DNA of 35,304 nt from Gemmatimonadales bacterium (GTDB taxonomy: Bacteria; Gemmatimonadota; Gemmatimonadetes; Gemmatimonadales; GWC2-71-9): positions 1 to 35,304 of the forward strand of contig JACCRS010000050.1 in NCBI GenBank assembly GCA_013813435.1. Reading direction: 5' to 3'. Below the pieces are notes generated by a model that was not told where the DNA came from, did no database searches, and worked only from the letters and a program-made list of their open reading frames with translations. How positions within the stretch are numbered: the first letter of the stretch is position 1; the number at the start of each line of letters is the position of its first letter. Positions 22,273 to 32,801 of the stretch are shown piece by piece. The position numbers and the translations under genes are program-made.

Positions 22273-23275
22273 CTGCCCCCCTGATCTTCCGGATCGCGCG
22301 CAAATGCTCGTTGTAGGTACGGGAGAACACGTGCCGACCGTTGGTGTCGGCCACGAAATACAGGTAGCGCACGTCCGCGGGATAAAGCGCGGCTTCGATG
22401 CTGCGCCGGCTGGGGGAGTTGACCGGACCCGGCGGCAGGCCGGGGTGGAGGTAGGTGTTGTAGGAGGATTTGAAGGCGTAATCTCGGGTGAACAACCGGG
22501 GCTTGCGCCTGCCCGTCTTAAGACTGATGGCGTACTGCACTGTCGGATCGGCCTGAAGGGCCATGCCGATCCGCAGGCGGTTGTGGTAGACCCCCGCGAT
22601 CGTCTCTCGCTCTTCATCGGCCCTGGCCTCTCCCTCCACGATCGAGGCCAGCGTCACCAGGCCGAGCTGGTCCATCTTCAGTGAATCGAGCCGGCCGTCC
22701 CACGCCGGCTGCCACTCGGACTTGAAGCCTTCGGCCATGACCCGCACCAGTTCCCGGGCACTGATATCGGCAGGAACAAGATAGGTTTCGGGGCGCAGGA
22801 AGCCCTCGAATGAAGAGACTCGCATGCCCAGCGCGGCGGCGGCGGCGGCGCTATCCCGCGCGGCGCTGACGAACGAATCTGCCCCTATACCAAGCTTATC
22901 GGCGGCCAGCGCCGCCACTTCCGGAATGGTGAGACCCTCGGGGACGGTGAATCGGAGTGCGGCCTTCCGACCGGTCGATAGCATGGTGAGCACCGTCCAC
23001 GGCCGGGTACCCGCCGGAATCTCATACACACCTGCATGTACCGCACGGTCTACGCCGCGCAACCGCGCCATGAGTTTGAACGGGCCCGGACTGGTGATCA
23101 CCTCATGAGCCTTTAGGCTGTCGGTTACGGCGGCGAAGGAGGCGCCGGGAGGAAGGATCACCCGGGCGGGCTTCTGCGACGCGTCGCACGCGGAAAGGGC
23201 AGAGGCGGTAAAGGCGGCTATGGTGGTACGCCTGATAAAGCCCCGCCTACCTGCTGATTCCAAACGACTCAGCAT
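22238..23275 (-). CDS. mltG: Endolytic murein transglycosylase MltG (YceG), probable lipoprotein
   Basis: A 345-aa protein that cleaves nascent peptidoglycan strands and so ends glycan polymerisation. It has the LysM-like N-terminal region and the YceG core with the catalytic Glu in LASIVEGEARADEER, then the VYHNRLRIGMALQADPTVQY and YNTYLHPGLPPGPVNSP blocks. The N-terminus is unusual. MLSRLESAGRRGFIRRTT resembles a twin-arginine motif and is followed by LSAC at 27-30, a lipobox, instead of the single membrane helix of most MltG proteins. The 3' end contains an 8-bp tandem repeat, so the C-terminal tail may vary. The start overlaps the ruvX stop by 7 nt. Confidence 0.93.
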   Translation of the reverse strand: MLSRLESAGRRGFIRRTTIAAFTASALSACDASQKPARVILPPGASFAAVTDSLKAHEVITSPGPFKLMARLRGVDRAVHAGVYEIPAGTRPWTVLTMLSTGRKAALRFTVPEGLTIPEVAALAADKLGIGADSFVSAARDSAAAAAALGMRVSSFEGFLRPETYLVPADISARELVRVMAEGFKSEWQPAWDGRLDSLKMDQLGLVTLASIVEGEARADEERETIAGVYHNRLRIGMALQADPTVQYAISLKTGRRKPRLFTRDYAFKSSYNTYLHPGLPPGPVNSPSRRSIEAALYPADVRYLYFVADTNGRHVFSRTYNEHLRAIRKIRGAAGQRGSRGGRQ

Positions 23276-23766
23276 TCTTTCTGCTCGGAACCGTTCGGCA
23301 CCGCTCTTTCCGCCCTTTCCGCCTCTTCCGCTCTATTCCTGCGGGCATCCAGGAAATGCTGCAACAGCACGGCGGCGGCCAGGGCGTCTACCTCGCCCTT
23401 GCGGCCCCGGGTGGAGCCGCCCTGCTCGCGGATAGCCGCCAGTGCGCGGGCCGTGCTCATGCGTTCATCCCAGAACTCGAGGGGCAGCCCAGTGCGCCGG
23501 GCAAGGGTAGCCGCCATCTCCCGGGACGCCTCGGCGCTCTCGCCCTCGGTGCCTTCGAGGGAGAGAGGGAGACCAACCAGAAGCCCTGTAGGATTGTGCT
23601 GGGCGGTGAGCTCCAGGAATCGCGGCATTGGGAACCGCTTGCCCAGCCTGCGGCTCAGCGTCTCCAGCGGGGTGGCCAGGATCTGAGATTCGTCGCTGAG
23701 AGCGAGGCCGATTCTGATCTCGCCCCAGTCCACGGCGAGTAGGCGTCCAGTATTCGGGAGGGGCAT
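23269..23766 (-). CDS. ruvX: Putative pre-16S rRNA nuclease / Holliday-junction resolvase-like YqgF (RuvX)
   Basis: A 165-aa RNase-H-fold protein implicated in 16S rRNA 5' maturation. Motifs are LAVDWGEIRIGLALSD with the catalytic Asp near residue 12, LLVGLPLSLEG, FWDERMST and VDALAAAVLLQ. The ATG at 23766 is chosen because the upstream frame (to 23871) is encoded by a heptameric repeat foldback and has no family similarity. The C-terminal tail RAEEAERAERA is encoded by 9-bp imperfect repeats. It overlaps mltG by 7 nt. Confidence 0.92.
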   Translation of the reverse strand: MPLPNTGRLLAVDWGEIRIGLALSDESQILATPLETLSRRLGKRFPMPRFLELTAQHNPTGLLVGLPLSLEGTEGESAEASREMAATLARRTGLPLEFWDERMSTARALAAIREQGGSTRGRKGEVDALAAAVLLQHFLDARRNRAEEAERAERAVPNGSEQKEC

Positions 23767-23767
23767 G

Positions 23768-23862
23768 AGTCGGGAGTCAGGAGTAGGGGGTCGGGAGTCG
23801 GGAGCTTTGATTGAGGAAGGAGCCCTTATGCTGATCCCCCCGACTCCCGACTTCTGACTCCC
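23768..23862. repeat. Heptameric AGTC/GACT foldback, copy 4, between rho and ruvX
   Basis: Five AGTC-type units start at 23768, 23775, 23782, 23789 and 23796. Three GACT-type units start at 23842, 23849 and 23856. Read as RNA on the minus strand, the arms pair at 21 of 24 positions around a loop of about 40-50 nt. It fills the gap between the rho stop (23868) and the ruvX ATG (23766). Confidence 0.92.
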
Positions 23863-23867
23863 GATGC

Positions 23868-25115
23868 TCATTGTGCCATGGTCGCGAAGAACTCCTTGTT
23901 GTTCTTGGTGCGCTTCATACGCTCGAGGAGGAACTCGATAGCCTCCACCGGGGGCATGTCGGCGAGGAAGTTGCGCAGGAGATAAACCCGGTTGAGCTCG
24001 TCTTTGTCCATCAGGAGCTCTTCCTTGCGGGTGGAGGTTCGCTGAATGTCGATTGCGGGATAAATGCGTCGGTCTGCCAGGCGGCGGTCGAGCACCAGCT
24101 CCATGTTGCCGGTACCCTTAAACTCCTCGAAGATGACCTCGTCCATCCGGCTGCCGGTATCGATCAGCGCGGTAGCAATGATCGTCAGGCTCCCGCCCTT
24201 ATCGATATTTCGGGCTGCTCCGAAGAAGCGCTTGGGCTTCTGAAGGGCGTTGGCATCGACACCGCCAGAGAGAATCTTGCCCGAGTGTGGCACCACCACG
24301 TTATGTGCCCGGGCCAGGCGGGTGATGGAGTCGAGCAGGATCACTACATCGCGGCCGTGCTCCACCAGCCGCTTCGACTTTTCGATGACCATGTCGGCCA
24401 CCTGCACGTGGCGGTCGGCCGGCTCGTCGAAGGTGGAGGAAATGACCTCCGCCTTGACGTTCTCCTCCATGTCGGTGACTTCCTCGGGGCGCTCGTCGAT
24501 GAGCAGGACGATCAGCACGATCTCCGGATGATTCTCACTGATGGCATTGGCAAGCTTCTGCATCAGGATGGTCTTGCCCGCCTTCGGGGGCGCCACGATG
24601 AGCCCTCGCTGCCCTTTGCCGATGGGGGAAAGCAGGTCGACCACCCGCATCGAGAGATCGCCCGTCTTGCGCTCGAGCCGGATACGTGCGTCGGGATACC
24701 GCGGCCGCAGGTTGTCGAACGCGATCCGGTGCTTGGTCTTCTCCGGCTCCTCGAAGTTGACCTGTTCGACCTTCAACAGGGCGAGATAGCGTTCTCCCTC
24801 CTTGGGCGGACGGACCTGGCCCATGACAGTGTCGCCAGTGCGCAGATCGAAGCGCTTGATCTGGCTGGGTGATACGTAGATATCGTCGGGCCCATACAGA
24901 TAATTCCAATCCTGACTCCGCAGGAATCCGTATCCCTCCGGCAGGATTTCCAGCACGCCCTCGCCGCGGATGACCGTGTCGGAGTCGAGCAGAGACTGCT
25001 CAATGCGGAAGATCAGGTCCTGCTTCCGAAGGCCGGAGTAGTTGGTGATGTTCAACTGCTCTGCCAGCGTGTGCAGCTCAGCGACCGACTTCTGCTTTAA
25101 CTCAGCGATATCCAC
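23868..25115 (-). CDS. rho: Transcription termination factor Rho
   Basis: A 415-aa hexameric RNA helicase. The N-terminal Rho-N helix bundle is [20 protein letters not shown]. The cold-shock-like RNA-binding domain contains [22 protein letters not shown] (EGYGFLR type). The ATPase has Walker A APPKAGKT, the [13 protein letters not shown] block, and Walker [17 protein letters not shown] with the Q-loop [21 protein letters not shown]. All match canonical Rho. The GTG at 25115 is chosen because GGAG lies 8 nt upstream and the family starts here; the frame open to 25280 has no similarity. A C-rich leader precedes it. Confidence 0.98.
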   Translation of the reverse strand: MDIAELKQKSVAELHTLAEQLNITNYSGLRKQDLIFRIEQSLLDSDTVIRGEGVLEILPEGYGFLRSQDWNYLYGPDDIYVSPSQIKRFDLRTGDTVMGQVRPPKEGERYLALLKVEQVNFEEPEKTKHRIAFDNLRPRYPDARIRLERKTGDLSMRVVDLLSPIGKGQRGLIVAPPKAGKTILMQKLANAISENHPEIVLIVLLIDERPEEVTDMEENVKAEVISSTFDEPADRHVQVADMVIEKSKRLVEHGRDVVILLDSITRLARAHNVVVPHSGKILSGGVDANALQKPKRFFGAARNIDKGGSLTIIATALIDTGSRMDEVIFEEFKGTGNMELVLDRRLADRRIYPAIDIQRTSTRKEELLMDKDELNRVYLLRNFLADMPPVEAIEFLLERMKRTKNNKEFFATMAQ

Positions 25116-25495
25116 GGGTGGGACTCCATGCGAACAGGCCCGGCCAAGGGTCGGGCTGGTGGGGTGGGTTGTGAGAGTGCAAGACCGAGCGAGGTTGGAC
25201 CGTGTATGTAGTGGCGCAGAGCGCCGGAGCCTGCAAGAACGTTGTGGTCGGGGATTTTCTCTGGGACAAGAAAGCTCCATAAAGTAGGAGTCGGAGGAGG
25301 CTTAGTCAAGTGCCCGAGACGGCTCTGGCGGTGCCGCCCACGTGGGACTCGTCCTTCGGTTGCCGCTGATACACCGCAGCTTGCCGCTATTGCATTAGCT
25401 CCCGGTGGCTACAATCTTTACGCCTTCCAGGCGGCCAGGTGCAAATCCCCGACGACCGCAGCAAGCCGGAGTGCGACCTTCCTCAACCAAGCCTC
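25116..25495 (-). other. rho upstream region, 380 bp without a gene
   Basis: The minus strand is unusually C-rich and G-poor at 25180-25148 (20 C and 3 G in 33 nt), resembling a rut site where Rho could bind its own leader. A frame in phase with rho is open to 25280 but has no domain. Nothing else is recognised apart from a tRNA-like look-alike near 25390-25455 that does not fold. Confidence 0.45.
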
Positions 25496-25678
25496 ATGAA
25501 CGATTCCGAGAGGCTCAGCCGCCTGCGCCACGATCTGTCCAATCCGCTCTCGGCCCTGCTTGCCGAGACGCAACTGCTCCTGCTGAACGAAGCACGGATT
25601 GACGCGGAGATCCTGACAGGACTCAGGGAGATCGAGGCACTGGCCATCCGGATGAGGACAATGTTAAGGGAGTTATAG
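25496..25678 (+). CDS. 60-aa stand-alone histidine kinase dimerisation (DHp)-like protein
   Basis: A 60-residue frame reading MNDSERLSRLRHDLSNPLSA, then a long helix LLAETQLLLLNEARIDAEIL and a second helix to RMRTMLREL. The HDLSNPLSALL segment (H12) is a typical H-box, and the two helices with a short turn match the DHp hairpin of kinases. No ATPase domain follows: a stop comes at 25678 and a convergent gene begins 28 nt later. It could be a phosphotransfer protein, a competitor for kinase dimers, or a remnant of a deleted kinase. A GTG at 25439 is an alternative start; no clear ribosome-binding site is seen. It faces an HD-GYP response regulator, a possible partner by position only. Confidence 0.6.
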   Translation: MNDSERLSRLRHDLSNPLSALLAETQLLLLNEARIDAEILTGLREIEALAIRMRTMLREL

Positions 25679-25705
25679 CAGCGCGAGGGCGAACCTCTTC
25701 GGAGC

Positions 25706-26764
25706 CTATGCCGAAATAGGCAGGTCGCCGGGATGAGGATACGCGTCCACGAATGCTTCTACGGCCTGGGGATCAAGCTGGGTACCGGCTACTCGTCGCA
25801 GCTCGTGAACGGCGTCATCGGCCGGCTTGGAATCTCGATAAGGTCTGCTGGTGGTCATGGCATCGAACGAGTCGGCCACGGCGACAATTCGCGCCTCGAT
25901 AGGAATATTCTCACCCCGCAGACCGTCGGGAAATCCCGCCCCGTCCAGCCGTTCGTGGTGCGAACGCACGATGCGCAAAACGTCGGGCGACTCGTGCGCC
26001 AGCGGGGCCAGCATCCGTTCGCCGAGCACGGGATGCTCGGTGATCTGGCGGAATTCGTCGGCGGTCAGTGTACCGGGTTTGTGCAGCACGGATTCCCGGG
26101 TTCCGATCTTGCCGATATCATGGAGTTCGCCGCCCAGCCGGATGCCGTCCAGGCCGGGGCCATCGAATCCGAGCCGGGCGGCGGTTGCCACAGCGTATTG
26201 GCTTACCCGTATCGAGTGGCCCCGGGTGTACGCGTCTTTGGCTTCCAGGGCTCGCGCCAGCATCTGAATGCCCTGGAGGAAAAGTTCCTGGATTCGCTGG
26301 GCCTGAACCTGCACTTGTCGCTCCAGATGCTCCTGATAGAACCGGTTTTGCAGTACCAGGGCTCGCTTCTCGAGCGCGCGCACGACGCGGGCCTGCAGCT
26401 CACCCAGGGAGATCGGCTTGAGCAGGAAATCGGCCGCACCGAGATGGAGACAGTCGACCGCGGTGGTCGTTTCGCTGATGCCGCTGAGCATTATGACGGA
26501 GCTGTCAGGGAATCGAAGGCGGACCGCCTCCAGGAAGCCCATGCCATCGAGCTCCGGCATCCGCATATCCGAGATGATCAGCGGCGTCTCGCCTATACGG
26601 TCGAGTACCTGCAGCCCTTCTCGTCCGCTGCCCGCTTCGAAACAGTTGAAGCCTTGGGTCTGCAGCATGCGGGCGAGTGAACGGCGCACACTAGGCTCGT
26701 CGTCGACGATGAGACAGTTGGCGGAGGCGGCCACGACCGCGCTCGCTGCCTGAGCTTCTGGCAT
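25706..26764 (-). CDS. HD-GYP response regulator (cyclic-di-GMP phosphodiesterase type)
   Basis: A 352-aa protein. The receiver at about 15-130 has D21-D22, phosphoacceptor D66, S94 and K116. A coiled helix (about 130-165) leads to the HD-GYP domain, with the KDAYTRGHS helix, the metal pair H215-D216 in ELHDIGKIG, and H269-H270 in [14 protein letters not shown]. The GYP tyrosine is Phe (GFP, 277-279), a common variant. The domain hydrolyses c-di-GMP; phosphorylation would gate it. The ATG at 26764 is chosen because the frame open to 27124 overlaps aconitase. It diverges from acnA with 196 nt between. A small hairpin (25704-25721) straddles its stop. Confidence 0.93.
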   Translation of the reverse strand: MPEAQAASAVVAASANCLIVDDEPSVRRSLARMLQTQGFNCFEAGSGREGLQVLDRIGETPLIISDMRMPELDGMGFLEAVRLRFPDSSVIMLSGISETTTAVDCLHLGAADFLLKPISLGELQARVVRALEKRALVLQNRFYQEHLERQVQVQAQRIQELFLQGIQMLARALEAKDAYTRGHSIRVSQYAVATAARLGFDGPGLDGIRLGGELHDIGKIGTRESVLHKPGTLTADEFRQITEHPVLGERMLAPLAHESPDVLRIVRSHHERLDGAGFPDGLRGENIPIEARIVAVADSFDAMTTSRPYRDSKPADDAVHELRRVAGTQLDPQAVEAFVDAYPHPGDLPISA

Positions 26765-26960
26765 TACGGCTGTTACCGGTGTGGTGGGGATAGGATGCCA
26801 CGAACATCCGATCGCCACACACTGTAAGCCGGTGGCCAGAGATTGTCCACTGGCAAGCCTTTCGTCAGCGTCGGAGCAGCGGCTGACAGCGAGATCACAA
26901 GTCAGAGAGTCGAGCCTGGAACCGGGGCACATTCCGCTGCCGCTGGTTACTTTACGGGTC

Positions 26961-29873
<2,913 letters not shown>

Positions 29874-29881
29874 GGCGGCAC

Positions 29882-29905
29882 GGCGGTACGGCTTCACCTA
29901 CCGCC
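29882..29905 (+). terminator. Weak hairpin after acnA
   Basis: GGCGGTA (29882-29888) and TACCGCC (29899-29905) form a 7-bp stem with a 10-nt loop 9 nt past the acnA stop. No T-run follows, so termination is uncertain. Confidence 0.35.
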
Positions 29906-29990
29906 GCTTCGTCCTCCGCCTTAGACTTTACCCAACCCTGAGATATCGCCTGACCCATCTGCGAGCCGATTTCAACGGCGAGGAGAGGAG

Positions 29991-30224
29991 ATGCCCGGTG
30001 TGCAGGCACGTCTGCGATCGGAGCACAAACGCCGCTACCTGGACCTCGACCCCACTACGTGGTACCAGGTAGTGCCGGTCTTCCCGGGTGTGACGCAACG
30101 GATGGTCAACATGGCTGGCGAGCGGCTGGCCCGGCTGGCCACACCCAAGGGCTTCACGACGCTCAGGGCAGACCATCTGGAGTTTCGCTCTGCCCCGGCG
30201 GAGGCGAAGACGCAGCGGGCGTAG
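29991..30224 (+). CDS. Uncharacterised 77-aa protein
   Basis: A small basic protein: MPGVQARLRSEHKRRYLDLD, then PTTWYQVVPVFPGVTQRMVN, then MAGERLARLATPKGFTTLRA and DHLEFRSAPAEAKTQRA. It has no signal peptide or membrane helix. The ribosome-binding site GGAGAGGAG directly precedes the ATG and is one of the strongest in the window, which supports a real gene. Secondary structure looks mixed (a basic helix, a VVPVF strand, a helix, a strand). I do not recognise the family. It lies between acnA and a convergent hybrid kinase and could be co-transcribed with acnA. Confidence 0.6.
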   Translation: MPGVQARLRSEHKRRYLDLDPTTWYQVVPVFPGVTQRMVNMAGERLARLATPKGFTTLRADHLEFRSAPAEAKTQRA

Positions 30225-30240
30225 TCTCGCCAACGGAGAA

Positions 30241-32574
30241 CTACTGCGGCGCCGGCGGGCGGCGGGGATGCCGGTCGAGCATCCAGCGGACCTTGGTGGC
30301 GAGTCCAACCGGAGTAAACGGCTTCTGTTGGAAAGGTGCTCCCGGGTCCAACAAGCCCCGGTGCATCACGTCGTCGCCGGTGTACCCCGACATGTAGAGG
30401 ACCGGCAGTCCGGGCTCCTGCTGCGCCAATAGTTGACCCAGTTCTCGCCCGCCCATTTCGGGCATCACAACGTCCGATATGACCAGATCGATGGCCCCGG
30501 GATGCTCCCTGATATACTGCAGCGCCTGGATTCCGTTGCAGGCCTCGAGGACAGAATAGCCCTGATCCTTGAGTCCTCTGCAGGCGAGGTTCCGAACCAT
30601 ATCTTCGTCTTCGATGATCAGGATCGTCTCCGATCCGCCTACGGGCATCCTCGGGGGTTCGGGCTTGAGCTCACCCGGCAGGGTCGGCTCGGCCACAGGG
30701 AGGTAAATCTTGAACACGCTTCCCTGGCCAAGCTCGCTGTAGACCCAGACGTAGCCGCCGCTTTGCTTCACGATACCGTACACCGTCGACAACCCCAGGC
30801 CGGTTCCCTGGCCGACCGGCTTGGTGGTGAAAAACGGCTCGAAGATACGGGCCTGAACATCGGCATCCATACCGCAGCCGGTGTCGCTGACGGCCAGCAT
30901 CACATAGCGGCCGAGCGGAAGGTCTACCCCGCCGTGCCGCTGGGCATAGATCTCGTCCCAGACCATCATGCCGGTTTCGACCGTGACACGTCCGTGGCCG
31001 GTCAGGGAATCGCGGGCATTGATTACCAGGTTGATGAGCACCTGCTCGAGCTGGCCCCGGTCGGCTCGAAGCTTCCCGGCCTCGGATGAGAGCTGAAGAT
31101 CGAGCACGTGCCCTTCGCCGAGCGACCGGCGCAACATTTTTTCCATGTCGCCCACCACAGTATTGACGTCGAGCACCTGAGGCTGCAGAAACTGCTGCCG
31201 GGTGAATGCCAGCAGCTGCCGGGTGACATCCGCGGCGCGGGTACCGGCTTTGATGATTTCCTCGACGTCGGATCGGCGCGCATCTCCCTCCTCGAGGCTC
31301 CGAAGCAGGAACTCGCTGAATCCGATGACGCCGGTCATCATATTGTTGACTTCGTGCGCCACGCCCCCCGCCAGCTTTCCGGCAGCCTGCATGCGTTCCG
31401 CCCGGCGCAGGTGCTCCTCCACCCGCTTCCTCTCAGTGACGTCGCGGTAAATACCGCGCACCACTGCGGGCTGGCCATCCTTGAAAGTGCAGCTGAGGTT
31501 CCCCTCCACCGTAATGGGACTGCCGGCTTTGGGCATAAAGATGAGCTCCACATGGTCCAGCCTGTCACCGGTGAGAACGCGCTGGAGGACTTCGGTGTAA
31601 AACGCGCGGCTGTCGGGGTGGATCAGATCGAGCAGCTGCATCCGGCCGATCTCGTCTTCACCATAGCCGGTGCCGTGTTTCCAGGCCTGATTCACATACA
31701 GGAGGGATCCGTCGGGAGCCGCCATGCATACCAGATCACTCGCGTGGTCGAACAGATCGCGGTAGCGCTCCTCGCTTTCGCGGAGCGCTCGGTCGGCTCG
31801 CTTGCGCTCACTCACGTCCCTGGCGTTCAGCACGATCCCCCGGATGGTCGCGTCATTCAGCAGGTTGGTTCCGACGGCCTCCAGCCAGACCGGTGTTCCA
31901 TCGCTCCGCCGCAAGCTGAACTCAACCGGGCCGGCACTGTCCGACTTCCCGTTGCCGGTTTGAAGCAACCGCTGCACCGTCCGTGCGTCATCGCCGCCCA
32001 GGTAGGACAGCAAACTGGTGCCCACCAGTTCACCGGGCGAATAACCCACGATACGCTGGGCCGAGTCGCTGGCGTAGAGGATGGTGCCGTCAGGGGCCAG
32101 AATCGTCACCAGGTCGGATGAGTTCTGCACCAGCGACCGGAAGCGGCGTTCACTGGCGGCGAGCGCGGCCTCGGCCTGGGTCTTTTGAGCCTGCGCTCGG
32201 GCTCGCTCGAGTGCGGCCTGAATGGCAGGACCAATCCGCGCCAGGTTGCTCTTCAGGAGGTAGTCGGTGGCTCCAGCCTTCATGCAGCCCACAGCGGTCT
32301 CTTCATTGACCGAGCCGGTAACAATCAGGAAGGGGATGCTGGGAGCGCGTTCCCGGGCCAGCGAGAGCGCAGTCATGCCATCAAAGCGCGGTAGGGTGTA
32401 GTCGGACAGGATCAGGTCGGGACCGAACTCCTCCAGCTCACGCAGGAACTCGTCACGGCTGTCCACCCGGCGGGAGGCAAACGGGATCCGAGCCCGCTCC
32501 AGCTCGTATTCCATAAGCTCCGCATCCATTGGCACATCTTCGAGAATAAGGATGCGGAGGGCATCTTCAGGCAT
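30241..32574 (-). CDS. Hybrid sensor kinase: REC-PAS-PAS-HisKA-HATPase-REC
   Basis: A 777-aa cytoplasmic protein. An N-terminal receiver (about 6-125, D58 in LILSDYTLP) is followed by two PAS domains, starting at SERRFRSLVQNSSDLV and SEERYRDLFDHASDLV; the second ends in a RDVTERKRVEEHLRR PAC linker. The H-box is GGVAHEVNNMMTGV with H407. The ATPase has NLVINARDSL (N-box), SDTGCGMD (G1), FEPFFTTK and GTGLGLSTVYGIV (G2). A C-terminal receiver has the VISDVVMPEMGG strand and an SGYTGDD loop. A receiver at both ends suggests input from another kinase and internal phosphotransfer. The ATG at 32574 matches the receiver start. It diverges from the poly-HAMP gene, sharing a CRP-like site. Confidence 0.95.
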   Translation of the reverse strand: MPEDALRILILEDVPMDAELMEYELERARIPFASRRVDSRDEFLRELEEFGPDLILSDYTLPRFDGMTALSLARERAPSIPFLIVTGSVNEETAVGCMKAGATDYLLKSNLARIGPAIQAALERARAQAQKTQAEAALAASERRFRSLVQNSSDLVTILAPDGTILYASDSAQRIVGYSPGELVGTSLLSYLGGDDARTVQRLLQTGNGKSDSAGPVEFSLRRSDGTPVWLEAVGTNLLNDATIRGIVLNARDVSERKRADRALRESEERYRDLFDHASDLVCMAAPDGSLLYVNQAWKHGTGYGEDEIGRMQLLDLIHPDSRAFYTEVLQRVLTGDRLDHVELIFMPKAGSPITVEGNLSCTFKDGQPAVVRGIYRDVTERKRVEEHLRRAERMQAAGKLAGGVAHEVNNMMTGVIGFSEFLLRSLEEGDARRSDVEEIIKAGTRAADVTRQLLAFTRQQFLQPQVLDVNTVVGDMEKMLRRSLGEGHVLDLQLSSEAGKLRADRGQLEQVLINLVINARDSLTGHGRVTVETGMMVWDEIYAQRHGGVDLPLGRYVMLAVSDTGCGMDADVQARIFEPFFTTKPVGQGTGLGLSTVYGIVKQSGGYVWVYSELGQGSVFKIYLPVAEPTLPGELKPEPPRMPVGGSETILIIEDEDMVRNLACRGLKDQGYSVLEACNGIQALQYIREHPGAIDLVISDVVMPEMGGRELGQLLAQQEPGLPVLYMSGYTGDDVMHRGLLDPGAPFQQKPFTPVGLATKVRWMLDRHPRRPPAPQ

Positions 32575-32710
32575 GACGCAGATCCAGGTGACGAGCAGGC
32601 CGGGTACCGACCGTCCGGACAACAGCCTATGGTTCAGTGAGCAATTGATGAAGTGTCGCCGATGTAAAGCGTAAGTCAAGCGCCTGGCGGCTATCCAATT
32701 TCTTGACACT

Positions 32711-32726
32711 TGTGATCTGCCTCACA
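32711..32726. promoter_or_regulatory. Perfect CRP/FNR-family operator TGTGA-N6-TCACA
   Basis: TGTGATCTGCCTCACA matches the CRP consensus TGTGA-N6-TCACA at all ten fixed positions. It lies in the 227-bp gap between the divergent hybrid kinase and poly-HAMP genes, next to TTGACA (32703-32708) and 13 nt before an AT-rich TATATAGT (32739-32746) that could be a plus-strand -10 box. Regulation of one or both genes by a CRP-like protein is inferred. Confidence 0.55.
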
Positions 32727-32801
32727 GTCGTTCATTTCTATATAGTTCCATCTTGCGGATCTCCGCTTGCCACAAACCAGCTCGCCCCCTCGGGAGTATT
32801 C

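Noticed and set aside
25385-25460. tRNA-like stretch (TAGCTC...GGT...GGTGCAAATCC)
   Set aside because: The D stem and acceptor ends do not pair and there is no proper anticodon arm.
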